Origin: Brachynemurus nebulosus
Taxonomy: Eukaryota > Arthropoda > Insecta > Neuroptera > Myrmeleontidae
Direction: 5' to 3'
DNA: 64,000 nucleotides
Assembly (NCBI GenBank): GCA_035578155.1
Contig: JAPWDM010000005.1
Location: 20,892,877 to 20,956,876, forward strand
In this document: piece by piece, positions 11,316 to 20,684 of the stretch
Numbering within the stretch: the first letter of the stretch is position 1
Layout: the number at the start of each line of letters is the position of its first letter
The notes under the pieces: model-generated
Database searches by the model: none
Seen by the model: the letters and a program-made list of their open reading frames with translations, nothing else
Told to the model about the DNA's origin: nothing
Program-made: the position numbers and the translations under genes

Positions 11316-12865
11316 TTAATTTTGTTGGGAAGACAAACTTATTACCTTTATATCGGATTGAAAATCTCGGAATTTTCCTTCTTTATTCTAAAAAAAGAAA
11401 ATTATTAATAGAAAAACGTTTAGATGCTAAATTTGAGGAACTAATAATAAATAATACACTTTTTTTTCACAAATATCTCTTATTTTTAAGTTTTGTGACA
11501 TGCTTCGATCAGTATGATCATTATCAAACAAGACTTGTTTGAGAATGATTATCGAACATGTTACAAAAATAGAAAATGGGCGGTATTTTTGCAAAGCAAT
11601 GTTTTGTTTATAATTAGTAAATGTGGGATACTATTAAGTGGCGCTCAAATCTATTAAATTCTTTAATATAATATATTTTTTAAACAAAAATTTCTACTCA
11701 AACTCAGACTTTCATGTCAGATGAAGAAACCACTAGCATTTCTAACTTTAATGTAATTACATATTAATAAAATTTAGTTTTTACAAATTCATCGAAACGA
11801 TGAACACTCTCTTTCAATCAAAAAATATCAGTTGCATCAGTTGTCACAATGCCGCGTTCGCAAGAAAATTTTGTTAGCCTAACGTTAGGTAACAGAGCTT
11901 GCACCGTTACAAACCAGAGGGCTCTGATTCAAAAAATTAATATTCATTAGATATAAAACAACAATTTCTAAACATGGTGACTGATTGTTTTTATTCCATA
12001 GTATAAGATAGTGTTTAAATGTGGCTGTGTTTCAGAAGTTAAATATTTATACCGTAAAAAAAAACATGAAAAAATATTTAAGTGCATTAATTCTTCGAAT
12101 TAGAGCCCTCTGGTTTGTAATGGTGCAAGCTTCGTTAGCTAACGTTAGACCCGTTAGACCGTCAGACTAATAAAATTTTCTGGGGAACGCGAGGAATAAC
12201 AACTTTATCATAGATATAAAAAACTGTCATAGATAATTTCAACCTTACGCGTAGATAGACGCTTGAGGTATTTTAGATTGCATATAATATACTGAACGAA
12301 TTTATTCGTGTTAATCATGAAAGTAGGGAAGAACTACTTACCGCTCGATAATCTAAGAACATTTGCTTAAATCTTAGAAAATCAGTGAATGTTAAAAGTA
12401 ATTCAAATATTTCACTTTCTAATTCTTCATTCACATCATTATTTTTGCATTTTTCTCTAAAATTTCCAAAGAAATTACGATTTTGTATTACAATAATGTA
12501 GGAAATTAAACTCACTCTAGCATTTTTAGGAACTCTTCCATATTAAATCCTTGAATTCGTTTTGTTAAGTAACTATCGATGTATCGTTCAATTGTCTCCA
12601 CATACTCGTGAAAAATGTCCATATAAATGAATTTATTTTCATCCAAATCTTCAAATTTTGTCCAGTGTTTTTCTAGAAAATTGTTCTGGACCTTTTGAAA
12701 ATCCTCCTCCATTATTAAATCTTCAATGTGGCCTATAATTGCGTCAAAGTATAGTTCACTTTCTTGTTCTTTCATGTAAACTCCTTTGGAAGACTGTGGA
12801 TTTTCTAATATAATGTCTAATTCGTCATCATTTTCATGAGTATCGTATTCAGTGTCACCCAGCAT
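11316..12865 (-). CDS. ARL2BP: ADP-ribosylation factor-like 2 binding protein (BART)
   Basis: Three exons: 12865-12516, 12456-12342 and 11387-11316, giving 178 aa (vertebrate ARL2BP is about 163). Donors are gtgagt and gtaagt; acceptors are attttag and ttttttag. ARL2BP is an effector of GTP-bound ARL2/ARL3 with roles at the centrosome, cilium and mitochondria. Family sequence is clear: YFDAIIGHIEDLIMEEDFQ, FEDLDENKFIYMDIFHEYV, IERYIDSYL..RIQGFNMEEF, and the most conserved block LLLTFTDFLRFKQMFLDYRA, which ends exon 2. The small last exon reads NKEGKFRDFQSDIKVISL, matching the EKEG-type tail of relatives, which supports the join over a 954 bp intron. Read-through of the exon 2 donor would add only VSSSSLLS. 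It is divergent from the nessun dorma gene. Confidence 0.93.
11836..12212. mobile_element. Imperfect fold-back element in ARL2BP intron 2
   Basis: The left arm (about 11836-11935: AGAAAATTTTGTTAGCCTAACGTTAG..., then CTTGCACC...AACCAGAGGGCTCT) is mirrored by 12100-12212 (AGAGCCCTCTGGTTTG ... CTAATAAAATTTTCTGG). Arms are ~100 bp with small indels; the core is ~170 bp of AT-rich DNA. It explains much of the size of this intron. No transposase and no clear target duplication were seen. Confidence 0.65.
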
Positions 12866-12978
12866 TTTTAATTTGAAATTTAATGAATTTTAAAATTTAT
12901 AAATTTCAGTCGTAAGCAGAAGGTGAATACAAGAGTTGTTTATCTAAACAAATCTGGTTTCTATGGAAACGATTTTAA

Positions 12979-13681
12979 GGTACCATCACAGTGTGATTGG
13001 CCGAAAAATAGTCAATTTTCGCGATTCTTTTTCGAATGGATAGGATGGGGGGAATGGGGATGAATTATTTTTACGATTAATACCACTTTACGATACAAAA
13101 ATATTTTTTTTATTCATTTTTATTTATTTTTTATAATTACCTATTTGATTTTTTTTTTTAAAAGTGTCTTTAAAGAAGACCGGAAATCGGTACCCACGAT
13201 TGCGGCCGCAGTTTTCATCCAAAAAAAAAAATAAAATAGATTATCAGTCTGTAGGTAAGCCGCTATGTACCTATGGGAGCTTTTTTTTCTTGAAATTTAA
13301 AAAAATGACGGCGGTTTGAATAAAAAGTACAAAATTTTTTATAGTTTTTCGTGTAGAAAAATGGGAAGATTTCAAGAAAAAAAAAGCTCCTATAGGTACA
13401 TAGCGGCTTACCTACAGACTGATAATCTATTTTCTTTTTTCGGATGAGAACTGCGGCCATAATCGTGGGCACCGATTTCCGCCTTTTTTTAAAGACACTT
13501 TTTTCAAAAAATTATAATAATTATAAAAAATAAATAAAAATGAATAAAATAATATTTTTGTATTGTTAAATAGTGGTATTAATCGTAAAAAAAAATTCAT
13601 TCCCATTCCCCCATCCTATCCATCCGAAAAAAAAATCGCGAAAATTGACTATTTTTCAGCCAATCACACTGTGATGGTACC
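12979..13681. mobile_element. 703 bp palindromic element between ARL2BP and nesd
   Basis: Very long inverted arms of about 320 bp begin with GGTACCATCACAGTGTGATT and end with its reverse complement. They differ mainly in lengths of A/T runs, and both arms contain GTAGGTAAGCCGCTATGTAC or its complement. The spacer is only ~60 bp. The element occupies most of the 1154 bp between two opposed start codons. The flanks show no convincing target duplication. Confidence 0.85.
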
Positions 13682-14019
13682 GTAAAACGGATATAAGGGT
13701 TTATGTGGTTTATGTAAATAAACATTTAAAAAAAAATCTAAAAAATGTATCATATGAATCCACTTATTCTCGACGAATTTTTAAATGAAATCGATTCAAA
13801 AGTTTCAAATTTTATTAGGTACTAATAGTAAACTTATTTTTATTTTTTTTGAACATTGAACGAGTTGAACGACTTTTAGCATTTTGTAATGAGTGCTACC
13901 TGGTGTTAAACAATTGTACTATTTATTTTAAATTTTAACAGTTCAATTCAGTTGAGTGACAAGAGTTTTAAAACTTTTAAAATCATTCAAAATTTTGAAA
14001 GTCAGTGATTTTTCTAAGC

Positions 14020-15717
14020 ATGGATGAAACTTATGTATTTAATAAAAGTTTAGAAAAAAGACTGAACGATTTTAACGATACTTTACTTATTGATGGTCGT
14101 GCATTACCTGCTTCTCAAATTAAAAATGAATGGTCATATTATTTGGAGCTTGTGATCGATCATGCCGGTTGGAAAGCTCTGTGGAAAATACCACGAGATC
14201 AGTGTGAACTCTTTGAAATTCAGTATCCAAACGTGGTTATCGTGGATGTTGAAGGCACCAATTTTAATACTCTCACAGCAAAAGTTAAAGTGATCGCTGT
14301 CAAAAATGATATTCACCTCCCGGAAGAATTGGAGGCAAATTTGATCGATTTGTATCCGACGATTGAACAAGATGAAACCATAGCGTTGAGTACTCCAACC
14401 ACCGCCGAAAGTTTGGATATGTTACGTTTTTTCTATCATAATATTTGGATGCCGTGGGACGAAGATGAAGATGACAGTACAGATTGGCCTAGTGCACATT
14501 TAGAGTCGCGTGTAAGATTATTTTTCGATTTAAAGTTGGGTTTAATACCTCGAACCACAGCGATGAAGATTCGGTCGTTGGTAAATGAAGGTCGATCGAT
14601 TGTCGAACGTTATCAGGCACTAGAGGATGAAATTAATGACTGTGATGATGAGAGTGAAGTTAATCCGGAAAAATTGTTAGAGTTGTCACGTCTTCATGTA
14701 CGTTTGACGCAAATTAAAACCGAATTTGAGATATTTGAGAATGCTGATGTACGTAGTGCTTTAATAAACCGGGAAAAAGAGAATTTGGAGAGGGGTACAA
14801 ATCGAAATTGGCTTGTGTTTATTCCGAATACAGTTGAAAAACATTTAGAGTATTTGAATCGGTGTAAAGAAAAAATCGGTTCAGAAGTTTTCGTACAGAC
14901 TGCTTCGAATTTACAAGAAGCCTTCCAAAAAGCTGATCCAATGGACACCGTGTACTTAGCAAGCGGTGAATACACTATCAGTGCGCTGGATAATTTGGAA
15001 GCTGGTGGTCAAATAGTCGGTCTTTTTGAGCCGAGTGACACGATTTTAAAAGATGCAGAAAGTGTTTCAACTGTATTCGAACTTTACGGCAAAAAATTAA
15101 CTTTAGAAAATATTACTTTTAATTTGGAGCACGCAACCACCGGAATGTCCGTAAAATGTGGAACGCTCACTCTGAAAAATTGTATTCTAAAAGAAGAGAA
15201 AAAATCATATATTCGTCAAGGAATCATCGTGCATTCCGGTGCCGAACTTGTACTAGAAAATTGTCAAATATACCGTTTTAATATCGCGATTATTTGTAAA
15301 CCTGGAGCTACAGTTCGAATTACTGATTCCCTTCTGCACGAGAATAACACTGCAATTATGCTGTATGACACATCAAAACTTTTTGTCAATCAAACGACAA
15401 TATCTCAGTGTCATGAGTACGGCATCTTCTTGGAGTCGCTTGATTTACCATCGCGAAAAGTTACCCTGGATGAATTCAATCAAATCGAGGGCATTTCAAT
15501 CAGTGCAATCACAACGAAAGATAATGCAAAAGGTGACTTTAAAATCGTGAAGAAAATCCGAAGTATCATTCAGTTGCAAGATGTGACTCCATGTCCACCG
15601 CAAAGAATGCGATTAAAGACAGCGGGAAGTGATGATGATGATGTCGAGATGGTCGTTACCCAAGGAGATGAGACACTTGGTGAAAAAATTGAAGGAATTG
15701 AATGTTTAGAGGCATAA
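14020..15717 (+). CDS. nesd: SHC SH2-domain-binding protein 1 / nessun dorma homologue
   Basis: A single uninterrupted frame of 565 aa from ATG 14020 (context aagcATGG). In family members the N-terminal part (here about residues 20-290) mediates partner binding, while the C-terminal half is a right-handed beta-helix of pectate-lyase/NosD (CASH) type. The helix coils are visible as repeating short strands (TLTLKNCILKEE, AELVLENCQIYRFNIAIICK, ATVRITDSLLHENNTAIML, SKLFVNQTTISQCHEYGIFL). WLVFIPNTVEKHLEYLNRCKEKIGS just before the helix is typical of SHCBP1. Drosophila Nessun Dorma works with centralspindlin in cytokinesis and ring canals, so a cell-division role is likely. The C-terminus is acidic (GSDDDDVEM). 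A MITE follows about 100 bp after the stop. Confidence 0.92.
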   Translation: MDETYVFNKSLEKRLNDFNDTLLIDGRALPASQIKNEWSYYLELVIDHAGWKALWKIPRDQCELFEIQYPNVVIVDVEGTNFNTLTAKVKVIAVKNDIHLPEELEANLIDLYPTIEQDETIALSTPTTAESLDMLRFFYHNIWMPWDEDEDDSTDWPSAHLESRVRLFFDLKLGLIPRTTAMKIRSLVNEGRSIVERYQALEDEINDCDDESEVNPEKLLELSRLHVRLTQIKTEFEIFENADVRSALINREKENLERGTNRNWLVFIPNTVEKHLEYLNRCKEKIGSEVFVQTASNLQEAFQKADPMDTVYLASGEYTISALDNLEAGGQIVGLFEPSDTILKDAESVSTVFELYGKKLTLENITFNLEHATTGMSVKCGTLTLKNCILKEEKKSYIRQGIIVHSGAELVLENCQIYRFNIAIICKPGATVRITDSLLHENNTAIMLYDTSKLFVNQTTISQCHEYGIFLESLDLPSRKVTLDEFNQIEGISISAITTKDNAKGDFKIVKKIRSIIQLQDVTPCPPQRMRLKTAGSDDDDVEMVVTQGDETLGEKIEGIECLEA

Positions 15718-15817
15718 AGGATGAACTGATTTAAGTCATTTTAAATATCATTCGCATGTACTATTTACTGTAAAAAACCAAAATTAATTAATTTGTATAC
15801 GCTTATTAGGCTTAATA

Positions 15818-16126
15818 CACAATCAATGAAATAAGGAATAAGAAATAAGAAGTATGCCATCTAGTAACGTTGAATGGAACTTTAACATAACTGCCCATAG
15901 GTATATGTATTTAGGTATTTTTGTAGATCAAAATTCATGAAAAAATAACGTTCGTGATGACTTTTTTTGTCACTAAAGTGAAAAAAATTTAGTACTTGAC
16001 GTACAAAAGTACCTACATATTTATATCTATTATGAGCAGTCACGTTGAAGTTCCACTCAACGTCACTAGATGGCATACTTCTTATTCCTTATTTCTTATT
16101 TCTTATTCCTTATTTCATTGATTGTG
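15818..16126. mobile_element. TA-flanked MITE, copy 1 (likely in the nesd 3' UTR)
   Basis: A 309 bp fold-back starting CACAATCAATGAAATAAGG and ending in the reverse complement, with TA on both sides. The arms are ~80 bp and include GTATGCCATCTAGT next to AACGTTGAATGGAAC. The first AATAAA after the nesd stop lies beyond it (16177-16182), so nesd mRNA probably contains the whole hairpin. A second copy sits at 17769-18075. Confidence 0.8.
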
Positions 16127-16426
16127 TAGACATCCTTATTATTTGTAATTAAAATTTTTATTTTCATAATGTCTTTAATAAAATTCAAATTAATTTTAAA
16201 ATTGTTGTTTTTATTTAGATTTATATTTCAGGGTATTCCTGCCTGTGGGATACCAGTTCCCTAACTGCCCTCACTCCTAAAAATTACACAATCAGTACTT
16301 AATAGTCTTAACCAACCCCTAAGCGTATGTATAAAAAACTGTGGATAGCAATGTGATAGCGATCACCGAATGCACAACAATTGTTATATATTGTTAAGAC
16401 CATTATTGCTTGAACTGCACGTTGCT

Positions 16427-17100
16427 CTGTCCGCATATCGCGCGTTTTCTGTCTCTAACTCGTATATCAAAAATCACAGTTCTCAGGAAACACAAAAAAC
16501 ATATTAAATACTGTATTTTCATCACTATGAATTTAAGATTTATGTATGTTACACTTTTTGATGTTTGCTACCTATGTAGACATGAAGCAGACATTTAAAT
16601 GTTTTAAATTACAAGCTATCGATGTTTTTAGTAAATACGAGTTTGCTGCCCACTTTTTTTTTCAATATACGAGTTTGTGAAATAAATAGATTTTTTTTTT
16701 TGCATATTCCGATAGTATAACCAGTAACTTAAATTTTAAACGCGTTTTTCTCGAAACTACATTTTTTCTGATAGTTTTCTGACAAAACCTGGTATATGAT
16801 ATACGAGTTTGTGTAAAATTATTTTTTGAAATAGTAACATTTTTATCAGCATACCCAAGTATACCATATACACAAACTCGTATACCATATACCAGGTTTT
16901 GTCAGAAAACTAAATTTAGTTCATGTGGTACAAGTTTGTATTAAATTGAATAATTATTTTTCCATTAACTATTTTGCAATATTTCTTAGTGCATCACATG
17001 GGGAAGTGTATTATGTACATGTATGACTTTCTAACTCAAAACCGTCAAAAAACCTTATACGAGGTTGTGACAGAAAACGCGCGATATGCGTGTTATGTAG
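16427..17100. repeat. Inverted-repeat element with ATACGAGTTTGTG motifs
   Basis: The outer arms CATATCGCGCGTTTTCTGTC and GACAGAAAACGCGCGATATG are complementary. An inner palindrome (about 16770-16910) repeats TTTTCTGACAAAACCTGGTA in both orientations. ATACGAGTTTGTG or a close variant occurs several times. It looks like a decayed fold-back element; the family is unknown. Confidence 0.55.
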
Positions 17101-17329
17101 TTGTGTGTGTGATCATTCACACACATTCAAACATCAAACCAATACCACGACAAACAGTGTACCTACACAACATAGTGGTGGGAAGTGGAAGGGATTTTTT
17201 GTCTACACTGGTATCACTAATATGTGGGTATCACTAGTACAGAGATAGCAAGTTGCAACATAATACATAACACACTTGTATACCCTTTGGCTCATCAAAA
17301 CATTTCGGATTCAGCACAGAATATCAGAA

Positions 17330-17690
17330 TGAATGCTACTATCTCTTTTCTGTAATCACCAGTGTGCATTTCTGCACCAGGCTACTTAGTGTTCACTCGT
17401 TCAGTGGTACTCGATGAGCGTAGGTCAATTGTTTCGATCACGTTTTGATTGTTTAGTCATTATTGTCACCGCCGTGTTACACGGTATACGTACCACATAC
17501 ACACGTATGTAGTATTATATATGCGTATGCAAGAAGGTAACCTCACTAACACACACAACATAGATCACATAAACACAAACTAAACCGAAGTGCACATATA
17601 TAACATTTAAGAGGGGATTTTTTATCTTTGTTTGGTTACACTGGTTTCAGTAGTATATGTAGAAATAGGAGTGTTACCTCTGTACTCTGT
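17330..17690 (+). repeat. Dispersed repeat, copy 1 (pair with 31840-32207)
   Basis: This segment contains AGGTCAATTGTTT, CCGTGTTACACGGTATAC, AGGTAACCTCACTAACACAC, GGTTACACTGGTTTCAGTAG and TGTTACCTCTGTACTCTG. All recur, in the same order on the opposite strand, at 31840-32207. The neighbouring 17080-17240 looks like a partial internal duplication (TACACTGGTATCACTA). Probably a transposon fragment; short frames inside are not conserved between copies. Confidence 0.55.
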
Positions 17691-17768
17691 GAGATTCAGG
17701 TTCTATGCAACGGACAGAGAATCTTATGAGACAATATAGTGTATTGAGCCGTTGAATAAGGCTGTATA

Positions 17769-18075
17769 CACAATCAATGAAATAAGGAATAAAAAATAAG
17801 GAATAAGAAGTATGCCATCTAGTGACGTTGAATGGAACTTTAACGTAACTGCCCATAGGTATATGTATTTAGGTATATTTGTACATCAAAATTCATGAAA
17901 AAATAACGTTCGTGATGACTTTCTTTGTCACTAAAGTGAAAAAAATCACGAATTTTGACGTACAAAAGTACCTATATATTTAAATCTATGAGCAGTTACG
18001 TTAAAGTTCCACTCAACGTCACTAGATGGCATATTTCTTATTCCTTATTTCTTATTCCTTATTTCATTGATTGTG
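17769..18075. mobile_element. TA-flanked MITE, copy 2
   Basis: 307 bp, nearly identical to the element at 15818-16126 and in the same orientation, flanked by TA at 17767-17768 and 18076-18077. The short length difference lies in the A-rich arm and the central spacer. High identity suggests recent activity of the family. Confidence 0.82.
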
Positions 18076-18265
18076 TAGACACCCTAATGCTAGGTAATAT
18101 ACACATAAATTTTATTATCACAGTCTAGTAACAACACATGTACACTTGCTCAGTTGTTTGTTATTATTTAATTTTAGGATAGGTTATACATAGTTGTCTG
18201 TTCGTTGCACTGGATCTGAAATGTTTTGCTAAGCCGTACTGTGTGTATTATAGTTCGTCAGAAGT

Positions 18266-18920
18266 TGTCATTTTTGTTATCAGAATGACGCGATTTCTTT
18301 TCAAAATATAATCGGTTCGACAAAGATCCTTTTTCTAGTGGTTCTACATACCTCATTTTGATAAAAATGAAAAGATCATCCCAGAAAACCTATAATTCAC
18401 TTCCATTTTCATCATTCTATCATTTTATTTGCGGTTCTTAACTCTTAAGGTACTGAAAAATTTTAGTAAACTTGTTGACGTCATCAAAATAAAAATTTTT
18501 TTCAAATCAAGCTTTTTAGAAGTAATTTAAAATATGATGATTGGTTGAATTCGGGTAACTTACGTGTGAAATTTTCATTTTTGTTGTTAAAATGATAAAA
18601 TTCCTTTTAAAAATGTGACTGATTCCACAGAAGTCTTTTTTGTAGTAGTCGTACAAGCTTAATTTTTCTGAAAATGAAAAGAACGACTCCGAGAATCTAA
18701 AATTCGTTTCCAGTTTTATCATTTTATCATTTGATTTAGTTTTGAAAGCTTTCGAAGATTATAGTAAATTTGATGACGTCATCAGATTAGAAAATTTATT
18801 TTTTCTCAAATCAAGCTTCGTCGAAGTGATTTGACTAAGGGTGACTGGGTGAATTACGGTAATTTTGGTGTGAACTTTTCATTTTTGCTATCAAAATAAC
18901 GAAATTTCGTTAAAAAATAT
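18266..18920 (+). repeat. Diverged tandem repeat, ~305 bp period
   Basis: The phrase TCATTTTTGTTATCAGAATGACG at about 18269 recurs as TCATTTTTGTTGTTAAAATGA (about 18575) and TCATTTTTGCTATCAAAATAACG (about 18880). The intervening units also match (ATGAAAAG...CGAGAA, TTTATCATTTGATTT, GTAAATTTGATGACGTCATC, AAATCAAGCTT). About two and a quarter copies are visible. GATGACGTCAT-centred sequence of similar flavour occurs again near 47640-48140. Origin unknown. Confidence 0.6.
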
Positions 18921-19512
18921 TTAACTCCTCGGACTATATATATAGCCCACTTAGCCCTGCTGTAAGTGCGCCACTGGAGACATCTTAGTGCAACTCCCTT
19001 AAAAAAAGAAGTTTCATGTTTATCTATCGTTCGTGAGTAGTCACGCAAATCCGTAACCAATCATAGAACGAAACTTGGGAATTTATCAAGCAATATGTTA
19101 TGTGATTACATTTATTGATATAATAATTGTGTACATAACTGCACAATATGCGAGGCCAACCGCCTACAGCATTTCTACTTCATTGTTATTGTCTCATTGA
19201 TCGTTGTAAAGGGTTGCTATGGTAATACACAAGTTCGTTATTATATTTAACCGATATTTATTTTTATTAACGAATGTTTGAATTGTACTTCAGTTTCATA
19301 TTTCGAAATGTAAAAGACCGATCATTAAATAATCGATTAACACGATTACCGAACAAATATTTTAATAAATTCGCGTACTACTTATTTCAATTAAAGGTTT
19401 CTTTTAATAGGATTCCTATTTATATTTACTTATTACGAATGTAGGCAAACGCTAGTACACAGTTGTGATTTGAGTTGCATATATATGCATTTGAGTACAT
19501 TGTTGGTTAAAA

Positions 19513-19663
19513 ATGTCGGTGAGTGGAACGTGTTGTGGTTCAATATCTGCAATCACGCGGAACACAAGGTCCAAATTTCCCCGATATGGATCACCAAGAA
19601 GATCGTTCAAGCGTAGATCGCTGCTGACCTATCCTAACATAATGGATATACATTCAGGATACG
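19513..19663 (+). CDS. Possible first coding exon of an unknown gene
   Basis: ATG at 19513 (aaaATGTCGG) opens 50 codons (MSVSGTCCGSISAITRNTRS..., rich in Arg and Ser, ending IMDIHSGY). The frame then reaches a consensus donor, ACG|gtgagt, in phase 1. Base composition is clearly less AT-rich than its surroundings. I do not recognise the sequence. The only later + strand exons recognised are those of vari, and the phase would fit vari exon 53376, but that would need a 33.7 kb intron spanning two minus-strand genes, so it is only a possibility. Confidence 0.4.
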
Positions 19664-19724
19664 GTGAGTGTAAAATGAAACTAAAATATGCGAGTATAGT
19701 AAAAAAATAAATTTATTGCGAATA

Positions 19725-20664
19725 ATGGAGTCGGATAAACAAAGTATAAGGAACTGTTTCCCCCCTCAAATTTTTTTTTTGTAGCATGTTAATTACATCG
19801 AAGACTATACGAAATGAACATTTTCTACCACTTGCAACCGCCGCTACGAAAGTTATCGGCCATTTTGTGAAAAATCGACCATTTTAGTCGTACTTTCTTA
19901 ATATAGATGAGTATATCTCGGTATGTGTAGGTCTAAAAAAAATGAAAAAATTTGAGGCTATTCACTACGATATAGTCTACCAGCGGTTACAGTATGAAAT
20001 TTTTATCTGCACACATAACCTTAAAAAAAAAATTATAACTGGAGATACTGCTAAATTTTGGTTTTTTGTTCTTAACTTCGGATGTTTTAAGTGAAATTTG
20101 ATGAAATTTTCAGAAAATATACTTTATAACGTGGACAATAACTGGTTAAAATTTCAAGTCAAAATATCTAACACAAACCCCGAAAATTAACGTCAAATTT
20201 GAAAATTGACTGGCCAATGATTTTTGTGCATTTTATCGTATGAGGTTCTTTTTTTTCTTAAATTGTAGGTTTTTTTATGCACTTTATGATGGTGAAGAAG
20301 AAAAAATTTTTAAGCTTGAAAAAAGTGAAAAATACTGATTAGAAATTCAAAATTTTCGGCAATCAACAGTATTTGAAAAATAATTTAAATCAAGTAAACC
20401 GCTATAATTTAAAAATTTAAGTAATAATTTGTTCCATACAAGGGTTAGAAGCTTCCATATGAGGATTACACGAATCGAACCCGATTAAAAACCAAGTTTG
20501 GAGAAATTAAGGTTCAATTGTTTTCAAAAATACACAACATCATTGTGGTAGAAAATGTTCATTTCGTATAGTCTTCGATGTAATTAACATGCTACAAAAA
20601 AAAAAAAAATTGAGGGGGGAAACAGTTCCTTATTCACTAAAATTTGGTAGTTGTCCGACTCCAT
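19725..20664. mobile_element. 940 bp inverted-repeat element beside the yellow-family stop
   Basis: Arms of about 110 bp: ATGGAGTCGGA...AAGGAACTGTTTCCCCCCTC...CGAAGACTATACGAAATGAA at the left, with the reverse complement at the right. TA lies outside each end (19723-19724, 20665-20666). No transposase frame was recognised. The yellow-family stop codon is only 20 bp from its edge, so that gene's 3' UTR must run into it. Confidence 0.75.
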
Positions 20665-20684
20665 TAGAATTTCAAAGTTAAATT

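Noticed and set aside
14134..14975. Minus-strand frames inside the nesd coding region
   Set aside because: Shadows of a well-supported single-exon gene, with no start context or family similarity.
15882..16076. Short minus-strand frames in the two MITE copies
   Set aside because: They arise from the palindromic arms and are not conserved as proteins between copies.
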